A DNA stretch of 64,000 nt from contig JARUPY010000539.1 in NCBI GenBank assembly GCA_029817715.1, positions 1,649,501-1,713,500 of the forward strand, in the 5' to 3' direction. The position numbers and the translations under genes were made by a program. The notes under the pieces are model-generated. The model worked only from the letters and a program-made list of their open reading frames with translations, had not been told where the DNA came from and did not search any database. Of the stretch, positions 16,433 through 28,784 are shown in pieces (position 1 is the first letter of the stretch; each line of letters starts with the position of its first letter). Source of the DNA: Melastoma dodecandrum (lineage: Eukaryota; Streptophyta; Magnoliopsida; Myrtales; Melastomataceae).

Positions 16433-18800
16433 ATGAGTCATACATCGGCAGACAGTGACGATGAAATGTTTTCGAGCGATCAGATTGGCTCGCCTTCTGT
16501 GGATAAAGGTAAGAGCAGCGGGAGTGCAGATGGGGGAACAATTTTGAAAAAAGGTCCCTGGACATCAGCTGAGGATATGATTTTGGTGGACTATGTGAAG
16601 AAGCATGGGGAAGGAAACTGGAATGCAGTTCAGAAGTACTCAGGGCTTTCCCGCTGTGGCAAAAGTTGTCGACTTCGCTGGGCGAACCACTTGAGACCCA
16701 ATTTGAAAAAAGGGGCATTTTCAGCTGAAGAAGAAAGACTCATCGTAGAACTGCATGCCAAAATGGGAAACAAATGGGCCCGCATGGCTGCACATGTATT
16801 CTCAGCACCTCCTTTTCTCTTTCCCTGCGAACCTTATCTCTCCTTTGCTCTGCCCTGCATATTTAGTTTTCGTCCAAGTTATATTTTGCTAGGGCAATGC
16901 TCTTCTGGAAGATTGATGTGATTCACCAGCAATATCTTGAGATGTTAGGTTCTTGTTCCCATTTATCTTTGTCTTTGGTAGCTGGCTCACTTTTAGATAT
17001 CTCGAGATATTGCTTATTATGTGAGCATGGACAATTAGCTCAATCTGATTCTTTGTCTTTACATTCCCAACTTCCACTGCAAGAAATTGTTTTGTTTTGG
17101 TAAATAAGGATTCGTTCAATCCAAGTCAAGTGACTTAGTTCCCTAAAAAAAGTGCCCGCCAGGGCTCCCACTTGAAAGGTCCATATGTGGTAAGTTGGAA
17201 ATTTTGAATTCTAGTTTTCCTGGTTCCTAGAATGTCTGGTTTTAGGAGCTCGTTGTCATTGTACTTTTCTTTTTCATTTGTTTGTTGATTATATTTACGT
17301 AAATGTTCTGTACTCGGTTGATTGCTGATGACTTCTTTCAGCTGCCTGGACGGACAGATAATGAGATAAAGAATTATTGGAATACAAGAATCAAGAGGCG
17401 TCAACGGGCTGGGTTACCTCTTTATCCTGCTGAATTGTCCATGCACATGCTGCAGGATGATCATCAACGGCAGAATCCTTTTGGAATCAGCAATGGATAC
17501 AAAGTTCGTCGGAACTGCTTACAGAACAGCCCCTATGAATTCTCTGATGCTGTTTTTGATAGTTTGAGAGCCAACAGCTGCATTTTTCCATATATTCCTG
17601 AAGTTTCTGAGATTTCTGGCTCCGATATGCTGATGAAAGGTTTCGACTCTTCTCACCATAATTTCAGTCCTCCAACATCGCCCCGGCAGAAGCGTACACG
17701 AGAGTCTGCCTCATTATACCATGGCTATGCTAGCACCACCAATGATGCTTTCTCCACCTTATTTGATGCATTTGAAGATGGCATGGGTGAGAAGCTTGCC
17801 AGCTCTCTTCCTTCTAGTTTGCCAACCGATCATGATTCTACGGACGCCGACCCGCTCTCATTTGCTGTGGTCCAAGGTAGCCATGGTCTTATTAACTCTG
17901 CTTGTGAGCCTCCACCAGAGGCCATGAAGCTGGAGCTCCCTTCACTCCAATATACAGAAACCGACTTAAGTAGTTGGGATACATCTTCTTCCCCTCCCAC
18001 TTTGCTCGAATCTGTTGACAATTTCATCCAGTCTCCCATCAGAACTGGGAAAGTGGAAACTGAATCTCTATCCCCACGTAATAGCGGGCTGCTGGATGCT
18101 TTAGTTCATGAGGCAAAGATTTTGAGCACTGGCAAGAATCATTCGTATGACAAATGTTCAGCTGCTTCGGCGTCTTCAACCGTGACTCCCGGTGATATGA
18201 GCAGTTCTTGCCCAGACATTTGTAAGACTGAGTGGGAAGAATATGGTGATCCTATTTCTCCTTTGGGCCATTCTGCCACATCTGCATTCAAGGAGTGCAC
18301 ACCTTCAAGTGCCAGCAGAAGCTCTTCGGACAAACACCTTCCAGATGCTTATAGCGGTTAGCATTTTTAATACGAATTCTTTCAAATTTTAGTGAACTTT
18401 CAGAGTTGTTCTCCATCTAGTGCATTTCCCTTGCGAGTCGTCGGCCCTGCTTCCCCTCTGGAGCTTCAGTACTCAGGGCGGCTTTTCATTTCCTTTCCTC
18501 CACCTTGCAGCATACAAAGTGAAACCAGAACCACTCTGGCAGGCACAACCCCAACAAAAGGAGCAACAGATCCCACCTCATTGCGATCCAATGAGACCGG
18601 ACGCTTTGCTCGCTTCTGATTGGATTGGACTTGGTGCAGCAGCATCCTTCAAGGACCAAGACACCATAGCATTACTCCTAGGAGATGACCTCTGCAATGA
18701 GTACAAGCAAAGTACTGGCTTTGCTGCAGATCTAGGCTGGGGACTTAGTTCCTGCACATGGAACACCATGCCTGGCTGTAACATGTTCGATTTTCCCTGA
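16433..18800 (+). CDS. GAMYB: GAMYB-like R2R3-MYB transcription factor (MYB33/MYB65 group)
   Basis: R2R3-MYB activator of the gibberellin/anther (tapetum, aleurone) GAMYB clade. Three coding exons, 16433-16795, 17342-18356 and 18511-18800, join in frame to 555 residues. The R2 repeat begins KKGPWTSAEDMILVDYVKKH and the R3 repeat KKGAFSAEEERLIVELHAKM. The first intron falls in the usual place inside R3, before LPGRTDNEIKNYWNTRIKRR. The clade signature RRQRAGLPLYP follows. The C-terminal part is Ser/Pro/acid-rich, as expected for activation. A complete miR159 target site lies in exon 2 and encodes LELPSLQ, a conserved GAMYB feature. A possible polyadenylation signal AATAAA is at 19132. The start chosen is the first ATG after the leader acceptor; the GTG nine bases upstream is in the UTR. 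Confidence 0.95.
17931..17951 (+). promoter_or_regulatory. miR159/miR319-family target site in GAMYB mRNA
   Basis: The 21 bases starting TGGAGCTCCC and ending TCACTCCAAT match, as far as I remember it, the canonical miR159 complementary site of MYB33/MYB65 and cereal GAMYB without any interruption. It sits in the expected place in the coding sequence, over the codons for the conserved LELPSLQ segment. It predicts cleavage or translational repression of this mRNA by miR159. Confidence 0.92.
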
Positions 18801-19279
18801 GATACATCTCTGTCGATATCCTTGACTTTGAACCAATCCGACGCTATTGTGGAGAATATCTTGTGTAATTTGGTTGCTTCGTATCCTCTTGCTACCTGCT
18901 TGGACATAACAGGAGAAGGGTAGGAGATGGGAGAGACCCAAATTTGGCTTTCTTTTTGTTGCTGTGTTATCTTGTTCGGGGCGATTGGGTAAAATCCCAG
19001 AGTGCTCCCCCTGTGGAAACATTGTTGCTTTTTTCTGCGAGGCTTGTATGCTGAACCTGGCCTTTCTGGGTTTCCATTTTCTCTTCTCCCATTGTTTTCC
19101 TGTGGTAGTTTTGGAGTGACGAGAAGCAATGAATAAAGTTCGGACCTTTTCCTCTTTTCCTTTATTTCACTTAAAACAGCTGAATTGCGGTTGAAGAAAC
19201 AATTAGATTACCGAAAATCGCGTGATGGTAGTGCCTGCAACACTGCGCTGCACTTAGTCCCGCAATTATCTGGGGCCTC
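18801..19279. other. Convergent 3' region between GAMYB and the USP-kinase gene
   Basis: The stretch holds the GAMYB 3' UTR with AATAAA at 19132-19137 and then the 3' UTR of the minus-strand kinase. No separate gene is visible. Confidence 0.5.
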
Positions 19280-22200
19280 CTAAACATCATTCTTTTCATC
19301 GACTACAGTGGTCTTTCTGTGCATGGGGGTCATGCTTTTGGTCGACTCTACAACCGCTTCAGGAGTTGGCGTGCCTCCATGTTGTTCGGGTAGGGGCTCA
19401 TTCGATTCTCCAGAGTGGACAATTTCTGATGGTGGTGATGGTACGAGCTTTCCACTTGTGGAGGCTTGGTTGTTCATGGATGCTGCCTTTTGCAGGTATA
19501 AGTTCCAGAAATCCTCGTAGTGGTAGTCAATGGAGTCGGGAATGCTACAGATGGAATCCGACTGCACTGGGGATGAATCCCTGATGCAGCAAACGGTCTT
19601 TCCTTCAATGATGCAGTTCAGCGCGTAAACCACCTGCGGCATTTTTTTGGCACAAACTATGTCAATTCGCGGATTCACATTTAGCGCTGACGACTACAGG
19701 ATTCGCATAAAAAATACTGACCTGTTCCATGGTCAACCTCTTGAGGGGATCCTTACTGAGGCATCTTTCCGCTACACGGACCATCCAGAAGAGTTGGAGG
19801 ACATCGTGGGAATCCATGATCCTTGGGTCTATCAGATCTGGGTAATTTCTTTCCTTGAGGAGTGGCCTTGCCTGTAAAAAAGACAACAATGCCCAGAATT
19901 ATCAATGGAGTGTGAGAAGTCAAATGATTATGTTTGTTCTCATTCAAAGTTCTCCAGGCTCAGCGAAACAGTAAGAACTCGTGCATCGGCGCAAGTATAT
20001 TACCCATCCAACCAAACTTTTTCCTCCTAGTACTTTGTCAGTGGTCTTGAGTCCTGTAACCAGCTGTAAGAGTACAACCCCAAAGGAATAGACATCTGTC
20101 TTGGTCGAGACCTTCCCACATTCTACGTACTCAGGGGCTAAGTATCCTAATGTACCCACCACGCTCGTTTCCGATGAGAAATCTGAGTCCTCCTGCTTTG
20201 TTTTGGCAAGGCCAAAGTCTCCAAGCTGACCAAAGATGCAGACGTCTGGTAAGTTTACCTTAATCCATAAAAATTTGCATCTTCTTCTTTTCTTTTAATG
20301 AAGAAAGGGGCATTTTACCATTGCCTCGTAATCGTGTGTCACGAGGATGTTGTTGGGTCTCATATCTCTGTGAATAATATTCTGTTTATGGAGATACTGC
20401 AAACCTTTTGCAGCTCCGACAGCTATCCTCATCCTTTTCTCCCAACTGAGGGGTCTACGTGCGTGTTCTGCATTCATGTTAGTTTGAATGGGTAAATGCA
20501 GGAGATGCCTGACACTAGAACACCGGAGAGCACCAACAGGGCAACCCACTCATGTACGTGCGGGAAGTAGTTTGTTTGCTTTGAATAGTGGAGTCTTACT
20601 TGAGAGGTGCTGGTCCAGGGAGCCATTGCAGACAAACTCATACACAAGCAGCCTGTGGTCTCCTTCTGAACAGGACCCTAACAGCATGACCAGATTCTCA
20701 TGCCTTGCCTTACTCAACACGTTGACTTCCGATTTGAATTCCTTCTCTCCTTGACTACTGGCCCAATTGTGCTGCTTAACAGCAATCTTTTGCCTATTCA
20801 GCTCTCCTCTGTAGACTGAGCCAAAGCCACCTTCAGATAGGAAGTTTTTGGGTGAAAATCCCTCTGTTGCAGCTTGAAGTTCAGCATAAGTGAAGTCCCT
20901 TTTCCATCCGACCTTTGGACGTCTATTCCTACAAATAGAGCAGTACGAATTCTTGAAACTCATGCCTTTATAACAGGGCTCGTGGGATTTGGTGTTTGTT
21001 TTGTTTTCTTGCATTCTTGAATCTTCTGGACTCAAATGACAGTAATCTGAAGTCTGATCTTCTTCTTTAATGTCCCCCATGAAAGGGGGGGATTGTTCTC
21101 CTGTGGTTTCTAGTTCCGTGTTTGTGGTTGTCTCTTCATCCGGGTAAGGCAGCGGAGATGATTTTGCTTCAGTGGAACAGAATGGCTCAGTGTTTCCTAA
21201 ACTTGACGTCGAAGTGGTGGCGGTAAGAAGCTGCTCACTCGATGACGATTCATGAAATGGAGATTTTCCAGATGGTGGTTTTGCAGAACCTTCATTGTCC
21301 TTTTTTTTCTCATTCTTCCGGGAACCTGACTTTCCTGAAACAGAAGGATCAAAATCCAGCATGTTGAGAAGAAAATAATGCTATGTTCACTCACTTTTGT
21401 GGCAAGACTCTTCCTCGGAACTGCCAGGCAACAACTCACCATGTGAAACATTACCAGGAGAGTCTCTACAATGTGCAAGGCTTCTCCCGCTCGTTGTATC
21501 ACTATTTCTGGCTGTGTTTGGACTTTTTATCCTCTCGACTAGATTATTGCGCTTTGCACGTGCTATCCCACAGTGGAGCTTTTCCATTAGGAAGTTTTTG
21601 TCCTTCTTCATTTGCCTGCATAGAAGATGTAACCGTCAGTCTCTTAACAAGTCAATACTGTGAGTCCACTAGTTCAAACAATTATCTCCGAATTGAGAAA
21701 TATTCGCAAGACAGCGGCACACATCACTCATGAACCATGTAGATGGACTGACCTGTCGAGTATTACCCATGTTGCCTTAAAGTCCTTCGCAGCCTTAAGA
21801 ACGGCAAGTTTAAGGGAAGCTGATACTTGTACGTCTATGATGAATTTGATCTGAGAAAGTGTCCACATAGATGATGCTGTCAGTACATTTGCCTACCTTC
21901 TCCTGTAATAAGCAGAAGAATCAAAATCAGCCCCCAAAAATACTGAAGAAGTTTTCACCTTGGCTGAGTTGCAGTCCATTTGGATTTTACTCAGCTCCTC
22001 GTTGTTCATGTACTCTTCCTTCTTCCTTGCCAATGCTTCATTGATTATCTTGTCATTGGGCCCAAAAATGGAGCTGCAATCCACGTTGCTTTTGTATCCC
22101 ACTGTCAGAAAGAGAAGTAAACGCGAAAGGGTTCAGATGGAGTTCTGACGAAACCGCGAGAATTGTCGAAGTGCCTCGAGCTTCATGTGTTATGGTCTTT

Positions 22201-22433
22201 CTAATACTGGTAGGAAGAAAAGCATGAATTGGAACGCAATATTCCAGCAAAGATAACGTACTGGGATTAATGAACCGGTGAAGTACTCCAAGGAGTACCA
22301 GCTTATCGCCGGGCTTAAGCTGCAAATCGTCGTCAATCAGGCTTGCCCGGTGAAGTACTCCAAGGATCCCGCTCAGGCTGACATCTTTCGAAGCGTCGTC
22401 GATCACCACCACTGATTTAGATTGCCTTGACAT
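19280..22433 (-). CDS. Cytoplasmic protein kinase with N-terminal USP-like domain
   Basis: Receptor-like cytoplasmic kinase of the type often named 'inactive protein kinase SELMODRAFT_444075-like'. A universal-stress-protein (adenine-nucleotide alpha-hydrolase) fold precedes a PERK-like kinase, and no signal peptide or membrane span is visible. The USP part includes [14 protein letters not shown], then, across introns, [10 protein letters not shown] and [21 protein letters not shown] Ser/Thr/acid-rich linker follows. The kinase domain begins [19 protein letters not shown] and has the glycine loop GGFGSV, lysine in IAVKQH, catalytic [27 protein letters not shown] and [15 protein letters not shown]. 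These catalytic residues are present, so activity is plausible despite the common family label. The C-terminal tail ends in NDV before TAG at 19280. Splice donors and acceptors that I checked keep frame. The substrate is unknown. Confidence 0.88.
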
Positions 22434-23508
22434 TATGTTCCCTCGACTTGAACGTCAGAGACCAATGGTCAGTGATAACAGCAATTTGGAGCCATCCACG
22501 ATGGAGCTGCTTAGCTTCTGATCACTATGCTGACAGTGCCAATGGAAGAACAAGTTTGGCAACCGTAGTTGCAGAGATAGAAGGAAATCCAAGAATTCTG
22601 ATATTTTCCGGAAGACAACTCTGGACGAAGAGCTGTGGTCATTCCTGGCGGGACCTTTAAGGATGTCCTGAGTGCATATTCGGATATTCCTTGTACGGGT
22701 TTTGTCCGCTGTCATCAAGTAGCCGAAACCTAAGGTGTCTTCATTTCTCCCTAGTCTCAGACAGGCGAAGAATGGTGTATCATGAAGGACTCTCCTTTGT
22801 CCACATCAGATGCTCTACTTGGGAAAAGGAATCCTATATGCGAATTTTCCATCAGATGCTTCCAGTGCTGGCATCGGCATTCTCGTCTGTCCTGTTATCA
22901 CAAAGCTATAGTCTTCCTGGTTGTCATCATCAGGAGCCCTCTCCCCGGATGTCACGACGAAATTCTCTGTTCGAGGTCATGTTAACAAAGAAGAGGTGCA
23001 GGCACTTGGCGACAATGCTGCTAACAACATGACCTCACCTATTTTCTCCGCATGTTTTTGGCGTTTGGCATTTGCTACCAAGTTTAGTGAATTCTCGCTG
23101 AAGGAGATGGTTTTATTCGGACACTCGATCTTTACCACGTTATACTATCCTAACAAAGGTTTATTCTGGTATAGCATCATCACTGTAAACCATACTAGGT
23201 GGATATGATGGCAAGTCATAAATAGCATACAAGGATGCTTGCGAATGGGACACCACCGTCACCGTCTGATCGACGTGAATGACCCTCCGAATGACGCAAC
23301 AGCCATAAAACGTCGCCAGTAAGGGGGCAAAACTCAATGGAAGTGAGGCTGACAAACTTGGTATATGGATAGACCATCTATCGGCGAAATATGGGCATAA
23401 GAAAAAGTATGGCCAAAAGATTGTCTTACCATCAAAATTGCCATACTCACCCATAGGCGACTACTTTTTTTCTTCTTTTTTCCCTTTTTAACTTTTCTTC
23501 TACAAAGC
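22434..23508. other. Intergenic region between kinase start and ZRF pseudogene
   Basis: This is the presumed promoter and 5' UTR of the minus-strand kinase, followed by the 3' flank of the decayed ZRF gene. I read both strands and saw only short frames without family resemblance. Confidence 0.45.
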
Positions 23509-25443
23509 TTAACCTGTATTCTTTTTGCTTCTGAAGTTCTCTTTCAGCAAGGTAAATTTCTTCCTGCATTGGTTCATAGTCTTCCCTGGAACGGCGGCCG
23601 CAACTCTCTCCCATCTCTGAGGCGTTTCTTTCGGGACAGTCTTGAGAGCCTGAACCAAGGCCCTTTCCTGGACAGCCGACCAAACATCTTGCTCTGAAGA
23701 TGATGAACTTCCATTTTCAGCGACTGCAGCAGCATCGTCATTCTTAATGCCTCCATGTCCTCCCGAATTCTCTTCACGAACTTCCGTTTTCCCAGCAGTG
23801 ATTTCAGCCATCTGATCCGTTGACGATTCCTCCACTTCTCGGGTTGAAAGTGGATATGCGATGGACTGACCAGGTTTCCTCTTCTAGAGGAATGAATCAA
23901 AAGCTTTGTTGGCGTCTGGTTTTTGGAGAAGCACAGTCTTAGTTGCCTTGAGAATTTCTTCTACAGACCTTCCGCTACCAATATATTCTGATATGACCTC
24001 CCACCTACGAGACGTTCCTTTTGGATACTTCTGCGTTCCTTTTCTCAAGAGCTCTATCTCTTCTTTTCCCCAAGGTTTTTCTTTCTTCTCGAGATTTCCA
24101 AAAGGTGAATACCCAATAGCTCCAGCGAACCATTCCGCCGCTCATTCGTCTTTTCATCTGGCCTTTTCTTATCCTCCGAGTGAGGATTCAGTCGTGCATC
24201 TCTAAGAACTTCGCCCCTTTCTATTCCTTCTTTTCTTTCCATCTGGTCACATTGGCAGTACCCCAAAGTCCAGGGTCATGCAAAGACCTTCTACATCTTC
24301 TTCAGAAAGGTTAAACAAATGTTTGCTTATTAATGGTGCTGAGAGGGTACGAAGACGAGTACGCTCTTTTCGCAACATCTTCTTCTCTTTCTCCTTGACC
24401 TTCTTCTGTTGCAAAGCAGCTTCAGCGGCCAACCGATCCTCCTCTTCTTTCCTCTTCTTTTCTTCTTCAGCAAGCCTTGCAGCTTCTTCTTCTTGCAACT
24501 TTTTCGCAAGAAGCTTAGCCTCTCTCTTCCTTTGCTTTTCTGCTTTCTCCTCCTCCTTTTCCTTCAAAATTCTGGGATCTCTCTTGTAGGCATTATCTAC
24601 AAGGTTCCGTATGCGTGCATACTCTTCCTTTCTAGCTTTTTCAGATAGTTTTGCATTCTGTCTCTCCATCCATCTCTTATGATCACGAGATTCAGCTTGC
24701 TCGAGATCAAACTCGTCGGCATGAGGGAATTCCCTCCAACTCTTGAAACCGTACCAAAAGTTGTAGAAACCATCCACTTCCCTTAAAGACGTATTTTCAT
24801 CGCCCAAGGATGGGACCGGTTGGGTGACTGACCATCGACCGTTCCTTGTGAAAGCAGGACCAAAGACCTTAAAGAAGTCCTGCGGTACACAATCGGTCGG
24901 GATCTCGTCATCAAACTCATCAGTGGAATCGTAGAGTCTCCTTTTCACTGGATCTATCAAAACCTCATAGGCCTCTTGAATGGCCTTGAAGTGGCTTTCT
25001 ATTTCATCCTTCTTTGCCTGTTTTGCAGCTTCTGTTTCCTCGGCCAAGAGAAGCGCGGCCTGTTTGTCAGGATAATACCTTAGTGCCGTCTCCCGGTAAC
25101 TTTTCTTGATCTGGTCTTCTGTCGCAAGGTATCGTAAATGGCTCAACCCCAATAAAGCGTAGTGATCCTGCTGCTTGCTCCCACCTTTCTTTTTCCCTTT
25201 GCTGCTGTATGAATCAAACGACGCAGCACCAGTCGCTTCCTTATCCAAGCCCAACGGCTCCTCATGACTATCCTCGCCCTCCTGCTCCCAACCCAGAAGC
25301 CTCAGAACAGCATAATGGAAAGCATGCCCAGCAGGTTCGAGGTTCGATGCCTTCACGGGAAGACAATTAGAAGCGACATTGATCGGCTTCCCATCGATAA
25401 TCTCATCAGAATAAGTAATATGCCCAACCGTTCTGACTCTCAT
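23509..25443 (-). pseudogene. ZRF1: Decayed ZRF/zuotin-type J-protein (DNAJC2, GlsA-like) gene
   Basis: ZRF proteins combine a J-domain, a charged ribosome-binding region and two SANT domains, and act at ribosomes and on chromatin. The frame starts at ATG 25443 (MRVRTVGHITYSDEIIDGKP) and runs through the J-domain and zuotin region to TGA at 24247. Family-specific stretches such as ESHFKAIQEAYEVLIDPVKR and SEEDVEGLCM are clear. Four lesions are visible. The J-domain HPD motif reads YPD (RYYPDKQAALL, about 25060-25080). The frame shifts near 24260, where CDQMERKEGIERGEVLRDA continues in another frame. It shifts again near 24110, before EKKEKPWGKEEIELLRKG (SANT1). A TAG at 23884-23886 stands in FDSFL*KRKPGQ. 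The final SANT2 exon frame ends normally (KKFTLLKENFRSKKNTG). A 1-199 kb genomic error cannot be excluded for the indels, but the two substitutions are independent of them. Confidence 0.85.
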
Positions 25444-26584
25444 TTCGCGCCTCTGCCTAACAAAAAGCCAAAACAAACAGATCCACTTAGCCTTAACAAT
25501 CCACTCAAATCCAATCAAACTTGCCACGGACAAAATCCAAGAACTCCCCCTGAATACAAAAGAAAAGGATCCCAATCAGACACGAACGGGGGGAGGCGGC
25601 GAAATCATGTCCTAATCCGACAAATACAGCATGCAGCAAGAACTTCCAAGGGAGAAAACGGACAAACAAAACCACAAGGAAGAACCGAACATCTCGAACC
25701 TGCGGCCGCGGCGTCACAGAAAAGGGATTTGGGAATTCGATGAAGAATTAGTCAATCCGCTAGAGCAATGCCGGGGTCGATAGGGGCCGAGTTTTTGCGG
25801 TCAAGCGTATTCATTGTGTTGGCAGCTCTCGGCATCACTGCTCGTCGATCTAGCAACCGAGTCATTTGCAGAGATAAGCTGATGATCACGGTAATCACAC
25901 GCCGTTTGCTCTGCAAATGCTATCTTGGTCACTTTAGTTGAAGAAGATTGTTGGATGGTTATCCTGGCTGACCTGGGTCCATGTTTCATTCCGTCTGCAC
26001 CAATTTCATCCATTTCCGTCACCCGCCGACAAAGCAAGGATTAGTATCCTTTAGCTTGGGAAATTTTCACCCCTTTTCCCCCTCATTTATATGGCTATGA
26101 ATGTAGATGATGCTTCATCTAAGAAAGAAACTGCAGACCAGTAGCTTTTCTCCTGTTGTGATCTACCAGCCAGAGATGCTAAATACTAACTGCCTGTTTC
26201 GTGCTCCAATCCTTTAAGGGAAACTCTTCGGACAGGATATTGTTGTCCCACTCTTTTTTTTTTTTTTTTTTTGCAATGTCAATATAAAGGAACTATCCTT
26301 CACCTGGATTAATAGATGAAAAGAACCTCCGTTCAACTCATCCCATTAGGCAATGTTCATTCGGTTCAAGCATTAATTGAACTTGTATGTAGTATAGCAA
26401 TCCTGATTCCTTCCCTTAGACATCTGTATATCATAATCTTACAATCAAAGCAGAAGATATGAACCAAAGGATCAATTCGACAGCTGTTCATTCCACGTTA
26501 TCAGTATGACCATGACAAAAGCAGGGAAAAAGCAAGAGGGTAGTCAAACCATCAATTTCCGAGGCATCAAACCGCAAGTTCCCC
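25444..26584. other. Intergenic region between ZRF pseudogene and NAC alpha
   Basis: It holds the former ZRF promoter and 5' UTR, then the NAC alpha 3' UTR. A minus-strand open frame of about 78 codons (25801-26037) has no family resemblance that I recognise and I do not call it a gene. A run of 19 T lies at about 26254-26272. Confidence 0.45.
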
Positions 26585-27649
<1,065 letters not shown>

Positions 27650-28505
27650 TCCCTTCCCTCCCCGGCAGCCCCTCTGCAACTGCGATGTTTGTCTGAGGCG
27701 TTCGTTGTTTTCTTTATTCCCATCCCCACGAGAAGAACCCTAAAAGCCTAGAACGCGGAAGTGAAACGGACTCGGAAAACGACGCCGAAAGGCACCCGGG
27801 AAAACGACGTCGGACGCGGCCTTGTCTGCGTGGGCCCATCACCATTTGGGCTTCCCATTATATCCGGCCCATAGTTTCGGCCCGTTAACCCCTTGGATAT
27901 CCTTCCACCGGGAGCTAACTGCAGCCAACAGCTTCCCATGATCTTGTGATGCAAAACGGGAATTCGAAAGCATCTGGTCAAGAGATGCGCAAGGTGAGGC
28001 AAAGGCAAGTGACCCAGTCTGGAGACAATCGACTATTGGTCTAGTCAACATTTCAGAAGTAAAGGCACATGAGGGAAAGGTTTCAGGACACGAGCAAGGA
28101 ACGCTATTCTAAGAGGACAGCAATCCAAGCAAAGCTTGGCAGCCCTGGAGAATCCAGGGATTGCACAATTTGCCGTTCTTACCATGTCAACAAGAAGAAT
28201 ACGCATCATCCTAAGAGCCAGAAGAAAGCTAAACCGAGAGAAGAAGTAAAACTGTCCCTGAGGTTGCAGTCATATGTACCGCGGAACTGTTTGCTCTCAT
28301 TTCACTAGGAAATGCCACGCCACGTGATAGACTGGGCTCGAAGCAGCATCTCAACAATCATTCGCAAAATCGAGCCAGATGTAATATCATTGTGACAAGA
28401 ACGTTCAAAAGAAACACTTCTAATTCTTTAGCCTATTCAATTAACAATGGCACAGATACAGTAAAACAGACAAAAGTAGGAAACTGCATAAAGAATCACG
28501 AAAAA
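27650..28505. other. Intergenic region between NAC alpha and ELC
   Basis: CG-rich NAC alpha leader and promoter up to about 27850, then the distal 3' flank of ELC. A plus-strand frame (28069-28308) contains CTICRSYHVNKKNTHH, which faintly recalls a transposase zinc knuckle, but this is too weak to call. Confidence 0.4.
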
Positions 28506-28784
28506 CCCAGTAAAGCATACGTTCAGCCCGGGATCTATCCCTAGCCCACATAGTGTTGCTGCACTCTGGCGGCCATGTGAGCAACCTGTGCCTGCATCTG
28601 CACAGCCCTGACCTTAATCCCGGTTGCCCGATGGAAACCCGAGCCCAGTAAAGCATACGATCATATCCATCAGCCCGGGATCTATCCCTAGCCCACATAG
28701 TGTTGCTGCACTCTGGCGGCCATGTGAGCAACCTGTGCCTGCATCTGCACAGCCCTGACCTTAATCCCGGTTGCCCGATGGAAA
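28506..28784. repeat. Tandem duplication spanning the ELC stop codon and 3' UTR
   Basis: Two copies lie side by side. A 114-base core is identical at 28524-28637 and 28671-28784, and a 16-base flank (CCCAGTAAAGCATACG) is repeated at 28506 and 28644. The right-hand copy carries nine extra bases between flank and core. The right-hand copy codes the true C-terminus of ELC (minus strand). The left-hand copy places a second version of those last 33 codons and the stop in the 3' UTR. The perfect identity points to a recent event or an assembly duplication. Confidence 0.95.

Noticed and set aside
24240..24270. Intron to explain the ZRF frame break
   Set aside because: The only GT-AG pair bridging the break is about 22 bases, far too short for a plant spliceosomal intron.
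25801..26037. 78-codon minus-strand frame upstream of ZRF
   Set aside because: No recognisable similarity and lies in the expected promoter/UTR region.
28069..28308. Possible transposase zinc-knuckle remnant (CTICRSYHVNKK)
   Set aside because: Only one weak Cys-x2-Cys with no following His/Cys spacing that fits; no flanking transposase sequence.
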